64,000 bases of DNA from Aspergillus flavus (GCF_009017415.1 NC_092409.1:5704001-5768000), one strand, 5' to 3'; positions 36,815 to 50,317 are shown, counted from the stretch's first letter. Notes: a model not told the origin generated them from the letters alone. A program made the numbers and translations.

Positions 36815-38775
36815 TTACTCCACAATGATTTCCACGCCAGAGTTGGTCCGCAATTCGTCGCTGCCACGCGATTGGTGTCCGTTTTGGCGTCGAAAACCTG
36901 GGCCCTTTTCGGGCAGGGGGCCTCTCGGCTGCCTAATTGGCACGCGCTCCTGTGACTGTCCGTCAAATCCAACTCCGATGGATCGGTTACTACCGATGGG
37001 TCCAGCACTGGAAGGTTGACTTTCCGGCTGTTCCCAAGAAAACATACCCCGCAATCTCCGTGGGCTTGAGCTAGGCCCACCAATTCCAGTTCCCAGAGAA
37101 AGGCTGCTGAGACTGTTCACTAACAAATTATCATCCCGCGGCATGCCCAGAGACGATCCAGATGGGGCAGGCGTGAGCGTCGGGGTATTGGAGGCGCCAC
37201 TGGTGGCACCATCATAATGCTGGAGGCGTGCACCATTCGACTGCAGGGCTGCCGGGAAGCTCGCGGACGAAGGCACAGGCGACGGAGTATAGGAACGCAG
37301 ATCTGCGAACGACTTCGCCGCACGCAGATTCTGGGCATTCCCGAAATTTCCAGGGGAATCGAGAACACCAAGGAATCCCGACGCCTGGCTGCGAAGGGTG
37401 CCGTACGGGGCAGGACCATCGTTGCGCGCTTCACTAAAATCAATCGTTGCCGCGCGGTTCAGTCCGCGACGAGCTGTTTCGGCAGGCTGTACTGCGGCAG
37501 GAATCGATGACAATGGAGGGCTCACATTGGTGCCAGGGGCCACCTTGAACACATGCACCTGCCGCTGTTCCCCAGATCCGCGAGAAGCGTGACCCAAGCC
37601 CATGTTATGAGCAAGAGTGTGAACAGTCCGACGCTGAACCGGGGAAAGGTTCGAAGGGAAGCACAGTGTGTCGCGACTGGTATCTTCCTTGAACAGAAGA
37701 AGTTGAGAATAATATGATAGCGTCGTGCTGTCATTCAAATCGACCTCTGCGAAACGTCAAGTGCGATTAGCGCCGACCATAAATGGGAATATGGCGGTGG
37801 TCGAAAACCAAACTAAAAAACTTACCTAGCTTCTGGCCACGCTGAGAGACGGGCGATGGAGATGTCGCGGGGAGATGGGAAGTCAGCGAGGACATAGAGC
37901 TCTGGGTTTGAAGCTGGGAGGTCGCCATGGGCCGATGTTGTTCTTCCAACTGGCCCCGACGCTCGCGCTTCTCGCGTTCAATGCGTTCGCGCTCTTGAAG
38001 CGGCAGCATCTTCTTGTACTCGACCCTCAACTTCCGTCCTTGAAGCTCGAAGTGGTTCAGAACCTCGATCACCGTCGCTGTTTCCTCCGCGGATGTGAAG
38101 TTCGCGAATGCCAGTCCCCGAAACACGCCGTTGTCAAAATGGTAGTTGAACGCATACGGCAGCGGCAAATTCAGCTCGGTCATCAGCTGTACGAGCTGCT
38201 CCTTTTTAACAGCGAAGGGAATGTTCTTGATAACGATCGCCGTCGGAATCAACTCATCGTCGGCCTCGGAGGATGCGGATGCTTCTGGGCGCATCGCGCT
38301 GCTTTGGAGGGGCCCGGGTCCAAGATTCGAGAAGGCATTAGGCATACCCGGCTGCTGATCAAGCCAGGTCTAGTCTCATATATTAGTCAAATAATTGCAG
38401 AAGACCTTCTCGAGTTTGCGACATGGTACTTACCGTAGGCAAGCCGGACCTTCCTGTGCGAGACGTAGTCTTCAAGCTGGTGGAGGCCGACCGAATGGCT
38501 CCAAGAGCCTGAGGGTTGGCAAAGCCATTCGGGTTCCAAGTTTGCGAACCGGAAAGGTCATAAGCATAATTGTTGTTGTGTAGCGGAGGGTTCAGACGCT
38601 CCAGACGGCCGGTCTCGTAGCGAGACATGGGATCCTCGTACAGATTCACAGGCATAGGACCGTACGCATCAAACTGTCGCGAAGGCTGACGATGCAACGT
38701 CTGCTGGTGACGCTGAGAGCCAGGAGAACGCGCTTGGTTGTCGTGATACATTTCTTGCGCTTGCTGATAACTCAT
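36815..38775 (-). CDS. RRM-R3H RNA-binding protein (Pin4/Cip1-Cip2 type)
   Basis: Three exons (38434-38775, 37826-38369, 36815-37746) give 605 residues. The N-terminal 150 residues are Gln/Asn/Ser-rich. An RRM follows at about 158-235 (TAIVIKNIPFAVKKEQLVQLM as RNP2, RGLAFANFTS as RNP1), then a basic charged helix (LQERERIEREKRERR). An R3H domain at about 305-365 contains SRDTLCFPSNLSPVQRRTVHTLAHNMGLGHASRG. The C-terminal half is disordered with many SP/TP sites. This architecture matches yeast Pin4/Mdt1 and fission yeast Cip1/Cip2, which act in stress-linked mRNA turnover and cell-cycle control. The first ATG in frame is 38775. A very long, tract-rich region lies upstream. Confidence 0.87.
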
Positions 38776-41700
38776 GGCGGCTAAGACAAACGAATTCCCG
38801 ACGGGCAACCAAATTCTAGAATGTGGGCAAAGAAATCCACCGCACAACAATCCCGTTTCAATATCCCAATAGCGTGAACGGGCTACTCAAACATAGGAGC
38901 GACCGAACAGAAGAAAGCCACTAATCGAAGACAACCGACAGAATGCGAACGGCGCTGTCGAAGGTGGACCAAATTCTCGACTTGATAGCGTGTGGGACAA
39001 ATAAAAAATAATGGTTCTAGACACCAAAGTCACGGCGGGTTGGGATCTCTGGTTGGCGTAGGAAACAAGTCGAAGCCAAATGGCAGTCAAAAATGAGACT
39101 AAAAACACAAAACCTCTCACTACTGCTTGTCTCGTGGTGCTTTGGTCATCAATGCCAGGCGTGTCCTCAGGCGTCAAATTTTCGGAAACTTTTTTCCCCT
39201 TTCTCCCCAAGGAGAACTCAAACGCGAGGGAAATAAAAAGTGAGATAATGCGAGGAGAAAGGAAAAGAAAAGAAAAGAAAAACTACCACGGAAAAGAAGA
39301 TACAAAAATAAAAAAGCAGCAAAATAACAAAAAGGTTAAGAGGGAAAAGAAAGAAATAAAAATTGCCACTACCCGGAATTAAAGGTAAGTGCCCAAGAGG
39401 GTTGCAGGTATGGGCGTGTTGACGGACCGGTGGTGGTGAGGGGAGAAAAAAAGGGAATGGAAATCGAAGAAAAGAAACAGTTAATTTGATCGCAGAATCG
39501 AGATTGGAGGTTAAGGCAGGGAGGTCGTGACCCGGGAGATTATTGGGGGTGTGGGAAAGCACGCACGCCAAACGGCACGCAGAAAAGCCGGAACACGGCG
39601 ACCGCTTTAGTTCTGGTCGGTCCTTCCGCGGATCCGCCAAGTTCGACGAATTGGATAGATCGGCCTGCGTTGATGATAATGGCGGGCTTGACGGTGAGAT
39701 CTGTTGAGAATGCTGGTCGATCCCGTTAGAATTCAATTCTTCTCCCAGTGCAGTCTGGTCCTGTAGGGCTATAGATCGTTGCAATCACAGTGAAATCACC
39801 CCTGTGTTGTCAAGTCCAAAGACACAAGCAAAGCAAACAAATAAAAATAATGATTGAAAATCAAACCTAAAAAAATGGTGTGGGAAAAAAGGGAGAAACC
39901 GAGAGACACACTAGAGGATAGCGGATGGGATGAAGGGATTCCCGTATTTGATCCAGAATGGGGAACGGGACAACGGGGAAAAGAAAGAGAGACGAGGACA
40001 AGACAGAGAGAGAGCGCGAGAGAGAAAGTGTTCTCACTAGTCTCAGTTTATGTGGTGTGGTTTTTTATTTTTTGTTAAATCCTTTTTTTTTTCCTCTTTT
40101 CTTTTTCTTTTTTCCCTTTTGGTTGGTGGTGGTTTGAATGTTTTGATTTCCAAAAAAGAAAATTGATAGAGCAGAATGAACTTCAAGTCACTCACAATCA
40201 ATCACTCTTCAAGCTTCCGTGCTTTTTCTTTTATAAGCCAACCCCTCTGGTGGGTGGTTCCTTTTTCTCTTAGTCTTTCTTTTTATATCTTTGCTCAATC
40301 TCCTTTTGTGTGCTCCTGTTCGTAGACTGTAATCTTAATCCTTTTCTCAAAACCTTCCTTCTTCAGCTGTGGCGGAGGCGAAAATACTCAGGAGAAAGGT
40401 GGGAAGTGGAAACAAATTATAATACAATGGGGAATCTGAGGCTTTGCCCAAAAGGGGAGATGGGTTCCTATTGGTAGAAACTTGCACCAGCAAGTGTAAG
40501 TGTGCAAGAGGGTGTGGAGGGGCAGAGAAGAAGAGAAATAGAATAAAATCCACGGTTGGAATAGGGAGAAGAGTAAGTAATAATCTGTTTCACAACAATA
40601 ATTGAAACACAGGAAGAAGCAAGAAGAAATCCAATCTGTAGTTTAAGTCCATCATTTATGTATGCGGCAGTTTACTGTTCCATCCTCAGTTAGGTACTAG
40701 TTTACCTACACCTTAGTCAGGTTATTATTTAGTCCCATAAGAGCCAGGTGCTAAGGTATTGAATTGAGATTACTGTACCTGAATTGCAGTACTAAACTAA
40801 ACTGCGTCAGGTATCAAGTCCATGCGCTCCTTTTCCCCCTCCTTCCAACATCCCCTTCGAGTACTCTTACCCCCCCTAAATGAGGGATACTTACTGCCTG
40901 GGGAATGAGGAATCCAGAAGGCCACTTCGAACTTCTCTCTTCTAGAACACGTCTACTCCGTACTCCGTATTCCTTCCCGTTATTAATAGGCCTTCTAGCT
41001 TGATTGATTCTGGCTCGGCATATATGAGTTAATATCCCTTAGATTATTAGGATTCTGTTTTCTCATTGACCCTACACCAATCACAGTGTCGTCCACTGCA
41101 CCAAGTTCCTTGGATTATTGACTTCTGTCCGGCAACTTTACCAAACTCACGCAAGTGGTGACCTTATTTGCATGTTTCAAACCTTCAATAGACTGATGAA
41201 TTGTCTCTCAACTTTTCTTTCGCTGGTTCCTGAAAAAGAAAAAGAAGAAAAACAAAATATGCATTTCCCCCTCCCCCTCCTTTTTTTTCTTGGATTTTTA
41301 TTTTCTTTTGTATTATTATTATGATTATTATTTTCCACCTCCTTCGGGCGGCACGGGGAACTAACCTTGAGAAACTTATTTTAACTCCTTAAACGGGTCC
41401 TTAGTATGAAAATACTCACACGTACCAACTTGAAGATCCAGTCCTTTTTCTGTATTCTTTGTCGGGAGTCGGGACGTTTCCGTGCCACCAAAATGCCATC
41501 GTCTTCAGTTAGCTTGTTCCTAACGACCAACTAGTCCCTGTCTCCCATGTCCACTCGTCCGAAAGGTTCCTGATTGACGGTTCTGGCGTGGGAGCTCCAA
41601 TGCATCCTTCGAGTTAGTTAGAAGGTGGATTGGGATCCGCTCGAGGTGGGTAATGATTCCATTACGGAGTACACCAATTCACCACCTCCGAACAGGGGAG

Positions 41701-44700
41701 CTTCGGTACAATCGTCCACCGCCCACACGAGCTGTCGCGCCGGCTCTTGGCCGTCTTGATGTCAATATTGTTACTATTCTTGCGACGATTGGTAACGTGG
41801 TTGGGCGCAGGTCATCCATCTTCAAGATGACGGGCGGTGAGGGTAGCAGCGTCGCTGAAATCGATCAAGCTGTATCTGATAATTCGTGACCGTAGAATTG
41901 ATCAGGAGTCGGTGCGTCGTCCGTCGGGGATGGAGATAACCCCTGATGAACACTCAAACTCCCCCAGCTGTCCGTGACCTTTTCCCTCACCCCCGGGAGA
42001 CTGGGCTGTACGTCAAAACGACATATTTGCCATCTCTTTATTATTAGTAGCGGATGTGCTCGAGACCATTCCCCGTGGCTATTATTAACACATGCGATTA
42101 TTATGATGTTATTTACTTGATACGCAGGTTTCTGGCTTCCGCTCCCTAACCGTTTAGCTCATATGAGGTTCGAGGGCAGGATAAGTCGCCCCTTTTCCGA
42201 CGAAAAATTGCGAGGCATGATCCATCATTTCCGACGAATAATGAAAGAACTATCACTACCCGAGAGGACGAAAACGGTGAAGTCAGTTGGGATCCGCTGC
42301 AAATCCGCACTTGCTAGCTAACTATGGGGAAAGGTCTAGTCTAATATTCGGCGGTTTGGGATTAACACCCAAGCTAGAACCCACTAGAGTGTCACCAGAA
42401 CCAGTCGGATGGAGACCTCAGATTTCGCGGCTTTCTCCTGAGAGGAGCCATTCCTTGTTCTCGTGGTCTTTTCCTTTTCTTTTCTCTGATTTTCTTTGGC
42501 GTGTGTCCCTTGTCCTCGTTCCTACTTTGGTGCCCCTGATTTCGAGCAAGTCTCAAAACAGCGTCGTCCGTCACCTGTCAAAACGTGCGGCTTCATCCGG
42601 TACTATTAGCCTTGCTTGGTTTCGGGATTTACTGGGCTAAGGTATAGTACGTAGCTGACCGATTCCTGCACCTTAAGCTTGGGCACCCGCGGTGCAGCTT
42701 CCAGCTGATCCCATGGTGTGGTCCGGGGAGGTCTTTGGGTGATCCCGTAACTGAACTAAAAGCGAAGCGACGTCCATAGAACATTCTTAGTCTGTTCCCG
42801 CAGCGAATAACAGCAGGCATATACGATTATGGGGGCCTCCGAAAGTACTAGGAGCCTGCTAAGGCGCACCTAAGTACGGGTGCTGATTGGAAGCCTTCCC
42901 TATAGGCAGCCGATGTATCGGTCACATTTACGTGATCAGATGGATTTGAGGAGCGATTTTATTTTATGATTGTCCGAGTTTGGTCCTACGGAGATGAGTG
43001 GTAATCTGTCGGATGGGCCTGCACGTATCTCATGCACCCACTTTGGTGTGGTCTACGTATATGACAAATCTGATAGCGCTACTGTATTGGAAACTCAACC
43101 CAACCCTTCTGTCTGCTGCACGCGATAAGTGGCCGAATTCTCCCATTTCATACTCTGTACCATTAGGGCTTATAGCATATCCTGTATTACACTAGCCTTT
43201 TCCATTTGTTTTTATTTTTCAATCTCTGTTTTATTTTTCTATTTTTCATATTTATTTTCCCCTGGTCTCAATCACGAAGCAGCCACTGATAACCGAACAC
43301 TGACAGAATTATTTTACCTGTGGCAAAAGATGCTCGAAAAAGCAACGGTTAAATTCCCTCAGACTTGGACATAGGTACACCTCCGCCCAATGCGATTCAG
43401 GCAATGATTAACCTGTAAGTCATACATTCCAAGACATACGCCCTTTGCAGAAACAACTATCAGTTTTGGGCAAATACCATCGGACCCAGCTGTCTGTGCA
43501 ACTTTGTCTAGTATCTCTCTCCACGGAAAAAGAAAGATTGTTGTTCGGGATATGAAATTCTCGACTGACTTAGTTGGATTTGACAGGACAGTCCATGTTT
43601 TTGACTCCCCTTATTTCCTTATGTCTTTTTTCTTTCTTTGTCTTGTATCTTTCTCTTTTCTTTTTTTTTCTCCCTCCCAATATGCAGTCCGTGCTTATGC
43701 ATAGGTACATATGTATGTACGCAATCGGCAAGCCACATAGTCCGCCAATCAACTGCCTTCTTTATCGCTTTTCCATCATTTCGGGAACCTGGCCCAACAC
43801 AAAAAGGTAAAGGGGAAAATATAACAATTTAGATCCGTATCCAACTCGGAGAAAGGGAATCTGATACAATCACCACCAATTTTGAAGTATACAATTACAT
43901 AGATTACTTGATCCGTACTTTTGTCCGATCACCAACTAGTGGGGCCTAAATTCGCCGCGACTCACAAACCCTGGTCACGGATGCAAGGGTCTACGTGGAT
44001 ACATGGATATCAGATTCCTTCGCCCGTTGAGGAGGGTTTTGTGGAGATTTGCAATGCATGGTGGTCGGCCTTTGGTTGGAGTACCTGGGATTCGTATGTA
44101 GGACGTAAGGGTGATTCAGGCCCTTGGCTTTTCCAGGGTTTCTGAATGCTGTTGTTGGTTGATCTTTACAGGTCTTTGTTTTGATAACGTAGGAGTATGT
44201 CCCAGCATTTGTCTTGTTATTTTTTCCTCTATTACCTCTATTGCTTCTATTCCATTCATTATGGAAGCACATCAGAAATAATGGAATTGACGTCGTACCA
44301 CCTCAGATCTTTCAGCGGCTGTTTTACTAATTATTGGATACTGATTGAGTAAATTGTCAACTACACTTAAATGAATGTTCTACATTAGATAACCAGATAT
44401 GCAGTGTTGGGTTTATTATGGTTCAATGCATGAAGCACCCGGCATCTTACCATGCTATCTGTCGCCATATCTGTTTTGTTGGCATTTGTCCCCTACATTC
44501 CACTCCTCTGTGTTTTTGTTTCCTGCCCTCAGTGGGAATTCAATTCAACCTGACCTATCATTCTCATTCACTCCTCATAAACTTCAAGTTTCTCATTAGC
44601 TAAAGTACTCAGCATAATTCACCCTCCAACCCAACAAGAAATCGACCGCGAAGATTCAGAGTAAACGGAACAAAGTAAGCAAAGCACGGAGTACATACAT

Positions 44701-45720
44701 ACATACATACATACATACAAAATCGGAGTACATGAAAACCCCGGAATACCTCCAACCCCAATCTCCATCTCGCAGCAAGGTACACTGAATAAGTCTCCTA
44801 TCTCTGCTTGACCTGCAGATAGCGAGTAGCTGGTAACCACGTAGTCCGCGACTGGAGTGAAGTTTGAAACTTAACTCTGAAGATCTTTCCATCCCCCTGG
44901 GACGGAACTCAAAGAAAGTTAGCTTCACAACCTTCCTTAGTTCCTTCTCTCGTCTCTATGGAGATTGGAAATTTTATTTCGACCCTGATGTGTCGGATCG
45001 GTTGTGATGATTTTTGCTTTTTTTTTTCTTTCCCCTCCTGTTCGCTGCGTTGGTGGGAAGTAAGGGCGGTGTTAACACTCGTGCTCGTAGGTGGATGGGT
45101 GGTTTTGGGGTTGGGGTTGTGAGTGACCTGTGTTTAGGACGATGCTTTTTTTCTTTTCTTCTTTTTTTTTGGTCTTTTTGAGTTTGGGTTTGGATTTGGG
45201 TTTCGGTGTAGAACTAGTAGGTTCAAGGCTGAGTTTGTCATAGCTTTTGTGGTGATATATATTTTCTGGGTTTTTTGGTCGGTGGATGAGGCTTATGATT
45301 AACTGTTGAACAGGCGGTTAGTTGGTTAGGTGATACATGTATAGGGTAGTTCTGTACGACCTAGAACTATATTTGAATGTCTGTAACTTCCATTTAACTA
45401 CCCGTAATAGATATTATTGTAGAAGTTGAGTAACATGCGAAAATCAGCCCAGACATAACGGACGGCTGAGCAAACACAGACCCTTGCAAATCAAAGGAGT
45501 GATTCAATATATACCACATGATAAGTTAAAACAACAGGGCATATTCGAGTAAACATAACTCATCACCAGCTGGGTATATATATGAGTGGCATGAAACGTA
45601 ATCATATATCTCATTCTCCCATCTCCATACGATCAAGTGAATCAATTTCCCATATTATTCCTCCGCTCTCTCCCCCCTGGACCATATCCAATCTCGTAAT
45701 GTCATCAGGTCATGAGATGT
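38776..45720. other. 6.9 kb gene-free region rich in homopyrimidine and homopurine tracts
   Basis: No frame longer than ~190 codons and none with a domain. Repeated C/T or A/G tracts occur at about 39230-39360, 39960-40030, 40080-40130, 40255-40300, 41215-41335, 43195-43265, 43615-43680, 45010-45045 and 45145-45180. The part nearest 38775 should be the promoter and long leader of the RRM-R3H gene, which carries several short upstream frames. Two overlapping TACTCCGT copies lie at 40954-40968, and ACGGAGTA copies at 41664 and 44686. Confidence 0.6.
44692..44719. repeat. (ACAT)n tetranucleotide microsatellite
   Basis: About seven uninterrupted copies of the tetranucleotide, directly following an ACGGAGTA motif. 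A simple sequence repeat with no coding role. Confidence 0.9.
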
Positions 45721-46393
45721 TCACAGCCAGGCAAGAAAGCCTAGTCCGACAACAGCAGCCAAGGAAGCAGCCTTGGGACTGGAATACGCAGACGCCGCAT
45801 TGCCAGTGTTCTGGGCGCTAACCGCGGAGTTGGTGTTGCTTGCCGAATTACTGTTAGAGTTACCCGAGGAGCCACCATTCGTGGAGTCGGAGATGCCCGA
45901 TGAAGTTGCGGTAGGGGTTGCATCGGTGGCATTGGCGCTTGCGGAGCTAACGGCGGAAGCTGCGGCGGTCGGGTTGTAGCTGGTTGTTGAGAGGGAGCAA
46001 GAGGTGAGGATGTCGTAGGCATCTGGACGGTATCGGATGTTAGCTATTTGGATCTCGAGGGAGCAGGAAGCATTGTATACCGTTGTGGTGGGGGTTACGG
46101 TCATCATCGTCGTCATCATCATCGTGGTCCCTGTTGTTGCGTTCGCTGCGATACTGCGCGATACAGGCCTCGCAGAGAGGGATCAGGGATGGTGCCTGCT
46201 TCCAGTCGCAGATACAATTCATCTCGGCGCGGTCACTGTCGTGCATGTTGTCGCATTTGTGCGCAATTCCTACCACCGGACCGCAGACATCCCAGCAGCG
46301 ATTTGGTACATCGTCGTGGTCCAGCTCGGCGCCCATGGCGACGTTGCTCATGAGCATGAGGCCGGAGAGAGCGAGTAATTGGGCGGTACGCAT
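45721..46393 (-). CDS. Secreted Cys-rich, GPI-anchored surface protein (CFEM-like)
   Basis: Two exons, 46081-46393 and 45721-46022, join in frame to 204 residues. Residues 1-22 are a signal peptide ending MGA. The N-terminal domain has eight Cys (CWDVCGPVVGIAHKC, NCICDWKQAPSLIPLCEAC) spaced somewhat like a CFEM domain but not canonical. An Asp-rich stretch (eight D) follows, then a Ser/Thr/Asn-rich spacer. The C-terminus (SPKAASLAAVVGLGFLAWL) is a GPI-attachment signal. The 58-nt intron has a GTATAC donor, a GCTAAC branch site and a CCAG acceptor 18 nt later. Splicing it joins the exons in the shared frame and removes the apparent frameshift. Likely a cell-wall or plasma-membrane surface protein. 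Confidence 0.75.
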
Positions 46394-48097
46394 TGTGTAT
46401 GATCTGGTTCGTTCAACGATGAATCAAAGTAGATGCTTAGGACTGTAAAAAGTTCCAGATGTAGATGGACTCTGTGATCGCGAGGCAATTGAGGAAATCG
46501 AAGCTGATGGTGCAGCAATTTGAAGCGGACGAGGACGCATATTTATAACCCGCTCATTCGCGTCAGGAAGCTTCTATATTTGAGGATGTCATTGCCCAAA
46601 ACTAGAACTTGCCCAGACGGGAAGTTCTCCGCATGCACCGTACATTGCAGTTTCATCGCTTAGGATTCTAGCGATCTGCGTTCAATGGGAGCTGTTGAAA
46701 CTCTAAGCCTCCCTCGGGCGACATATGCCAAGCACGGCTGGCGTGGAAATCTGGGACAACCCGCTGATCCACGTATGAATATCACCAATATATCGACAGG
46801 GAACGAAGCTGCCTGGAACAAAGAGGAAAGAAGGTTATGGGTTCGGAGAGCTGCCAAGAAGTGGTTTGCTCATCGCTACCAGACTTGTCTGCGGGGAATG
46901 TCATTCTATTCTTCTGCACTTTCACCGCCACACTGGACCCTGGGTTTTAGGTTGGGCTTTGTATATGTGGACCCTTTCTGTATGCTAGGGACAAGAAATT
47001 TATTCACTCGGGGATTATTGTTGAAGCACTTCTTCAGGATGTTGTTGTAAAATGCCTTGGTTCGATCTTTACCTCCAGAGTGTGTTCTGTCGATGATGTC
47101 ACTCGCTGTCTCCCTTGCCTCGTCATCCTCTGCACTGGGATCTAGGAACATCCTAGGACAGCTCGGACAAGCGAGGAAGTCAGACTGACAAAGAATAAAA
47201 AAATGGGTGATCACCGCTTGGCACTCAATTGATCCTGACAAGACAAGATCAGGTAATAGCATTACCGAACATGCTCTCCAACGGATGGAATTGCCGGGTT
47301 CCTGCACAGCCTCCCCGCTATATATAGTTGATCGGAGGGTACCGACTACTTTGACAACACAGTATCATAGCCAGTTAGCAACAAGATAAATCTGCTGCCT
47401 GTATCTACGCTGCATATTGCAAGTATATGGATATATGCCATACCCACAAGTCGGGTGCTATTCATAGCTCAAATAACCGAAGGTGTTGTTGTAATTTGAG
47501 GATTGCTGTCTTTCAGATGTAGGGTTACACTGGATCACTGGACACCGGCCTTGACGTGTTTCCGCATGATTATCTAGTGAGAAAGACGTCTACACTCTGC
47601 AGGGAAGATCCTCGTTTCTGTCGGTCAAACGCATGGCCTGAGTCAACTGAAATCCATTTGACCGAATTCGATTGCCATGTGTTGCAGGAGAAGCGTCCAT
47701 GCACCATCATTTGGGTCTAGTCGCTGTGGATAAGTAATTGAACAGGTTTTTCGTATTCCCCAACCGTTGTATGAGCATAGATCCAGAAGAAAAGCGCAGC
47801 CACTGGCATTCCTAATGCGATAGTGCTTGAAGGTGAAGCGGGTTTTAGTAAGTCGGCCAGACCAGTGGTCAAAATAAATGATAGGAGGGGTTGACCTGTA
47901 AGTGACGTCTTCCCTCATACTCTTTTGAGATGTCAGAACACCGGCTTCTTGCAAACATATCATTGGCCAGCGTACCCGAGTGGGCTAGCTAGAGATGTTC
48001 TCCACCTCGACATACATCACTACTTTCATACTTCTTGATCTAACAATACGCTACGGTAAAACTCTTCTGCGACTTCCTGGTGAGATTCGTTGTAATA
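46394..48097. other. Intergenic, no gene seen
   Basis: Includes the promoter of the GPI-anchored protein; CATATTTATAACC at 46538-46550 holds a possible TATA element about 150 bp before its ATG. Opposed frames at 46685-47050 (+) and 46906-47307 (-) have no domain and no splice logic. The last part holds the promoter of the reductase. Confidence 0.45.
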
Positions 48098-49110
48098 ATG
48101 GCTCGCTCTGCCATGCCCAAGATATCTTGGGATAGGCATCTCCTACGTTCGGTGCAGAACGCACCTCCTGCGACTCTACCAGTCTTCATATATGGCACTG
48201 CATGGAAGAAAGATCGAACAGCAGATCTAGTGCACCAAGCTCTTGACGCTGGCTTCCGTGCCATAGACACCGCGGCCCAGCCGAAGCATTACCGGGAAGA
48301 TTTGGTAGGCGAGGGCATACGCAGGGCTATCCGGGATGGAGCGATCCGACGAGAGGATCTCCATGTAAGCCAGTCATAATGTCTACAGTATACCTAGCTG
48401 TTTACCAAACTGACCATGATTAGATCCAAACCAAATTTACATCTGTCAATGGGCAGAACCCCGATGATATGCCCTATGATCCTAATGCTTCGGTAACGGA
48501 TCAAGTACACGCTTCTATCAAATCATCCCTAGAGCATCTTCGTTCATCTGACGCCCCAGAAAGTGTCAACGACGCGTATATCGATATGCTCATCCTCCAT
48601 TCCCCGCTTCCGACAATGTCTCAGACATTGGAGGCCTGGTCCGCGTTTGAGACCTACGTCCCTCATCGAATCCGAAACCTAGGCATATCCAATTGTACCT
48701 TGCCGCTGCTTAGGGAACTATCCTCACTAGTCAAAGTGAAACCAGCGGTTGTCCAGAATCGCTTTTATGGGGGCACGCAGTTTGATGTCCCGTTGCGCTC
48801 ATATTGCCGGGATAACGACATAATTTACCAGAGCTTCTGGACACTGACAGCGAATCCAGAGTTGGTTCAATCGGATACAATCCAACTGTTAGCAAGCCGC
48901 ACAGAGATCAGCCCTGCCGCAGCTCTGTATTGCCTAGTTTTAGCCCTAGGAAACACCACCTTATTGAACGGAACGTGTAATCGGGGCCGCATGGAAGCGG
49001 ATTTGACTGCCCCTGAGAAGGTAGGGAGATTCTCCCAAGAGCACCCTGGTGTATGGCAGAGGGTGCTTGAGAACTTCCAGCAACTGATTGGGGATCGTGT
49101 CGCGCTCTAA
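48098..49110 (+). CDS. Aldo-keto reductase family protein
   Basis: Two exons, 48098-48364 and 48424-49110, give 317 residues; the first in-frame ATG is 48098. AKR hallmarks are GTAWKKDRTADLV, AGFRAIDTAAQPKHYREDLVGEGI (catalytic Asp and Tyr), QTKFTS (catalytic Lys) and DMLILHSP (catalytic His). IRNLGISNC and PAVVQNRFYGGTQFDVPLRSYCRDNDI follow. The C-terminal half of the barrel is shorter than in typical AKRs, and the usual IPKS cofactor loop is not obvious. The substrate cannot be read from sequence. Possible roles are carbonyl detoxification or secondary metabolism. Confidence 0.85.
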
Positions 49111-50317
49111 TCAAGCAGCGTTCCCTTCGCGTGCCTTGCATTAGGGTTGCTCCCATTACCCGATGGTCAAAGCGCATCCAGATTCAGACGATAATCAATG
49201 GAATCTAGTGGAACTTCAATGGAAACATCTAGAGTGGACAGAATGGTAGCATCTGAAGCTTCCGCCGAAAAAAATAAGGACGAGGCCACGGTATGGACAT
49301 GAAAGATGATTGGTCGTTTACATATGAGTGGATCGGTGGGCATGCCGCGTTAACTAAACTAGTAGGCGTTAAGGAAACGAGGAAATCCGAAACGATCAGC
49401 TTCAGACTAAGTGAATTTGTCCACATCTCATAGCTCAGGTAGAAAAGTAGCGATATACCTGAAGTAGACACCCTGTATAGCAATCTTTTCGCCCGTCAGC
49501 CCTAGTCCGCACACGTTTGGTGAGCATCTGGCTTACTCAGCTTCCTAGCCAATCAGCGGCCGCCGTGGACCATTGACCTCATCGTCACCGCCAAGCATCT
49601 CGACGGTAGCGGAGAGAAGATTTGCCAGACGCAGGCCATCTTCAGCCATCGCCATTCATCAAACGCGAGTTGTCCTGAATCGTCTGGATTCGGTAGCTCT
49701 TGTTTGTGTCGCTGCTGCACTTCACTAGATTGTTTGTCTTCTCGACTTTGCGGGACGGGCGGATTTTTCCTTTTTTTTTGCTTATTCCCTTACCTTGCGC
49801 CGGTGCCAGTCCTCCACCCATCCGCCGCAGTGCCCGTTCCTGAGAAAGCACCGCTTACAAGTTCTCGTCACACATATAAATCGCAATAGTGCTAAGCAAT
49901 TGGCTTGCTCCTTTCTCGGCGCTCATTTTAGCTGATCCTGTCGCGAGCTTGCCATCCGATTGACTTCGACCCTCTTGATAGTGAATTATCGCCCCGCGTG
50001 TCGCGTCCCAATATCGATATTTCGGCCCGTTGCGGTAGACTTTCTTTCCAAGCATTTGTCGGTTCAACCTGAATGACACCGCCTCAACCGGAAAACATAT
50101 AAACGATTCTCTGCGTCGTTACTCTTATATCCAGTCTCGAGCCGCGTCGCGCCATACGAGTTCCCCGCCATAGCCTAGCCTTGGCTGAAAAGCCCGTTGA
50201 AGAACACCATTGACAGATATCAGATTTTGCCGCATCTTTACGCAGTCTCAATAAGCGAAACTCGTATTGAAGAAAAGTCTTCCTCTCTACCGGCCGGACA
50301 TCGCCATACCGTCTGCC
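49111..50317. promoter_or_regulatory. Intergenic region and heat-shock-factor promoter/leader
   Basis: About 1.2 kb with no supported gene. The half nearest 50318 contains a T9 pyrimidine tract at about 49770-49785 and should include the promoter and leader of the heat-shock factor gene. Short frames on both strands are not supported. Confidence 0.5.

Noticed and set aside
42287..42640. 117-codon plus-strand frame in the gene-free region
   Set aside because: Begins ATG but has Ser/Leu/Phe-rich low-complexity sequence, no domain and no plausible splice partners.
46685..47307. Two overlapping frames of 121 and 133 codons on opposite strands
   Set aside because: Neither shows a domain, signal peptide or consistent splicing; both could be chance.
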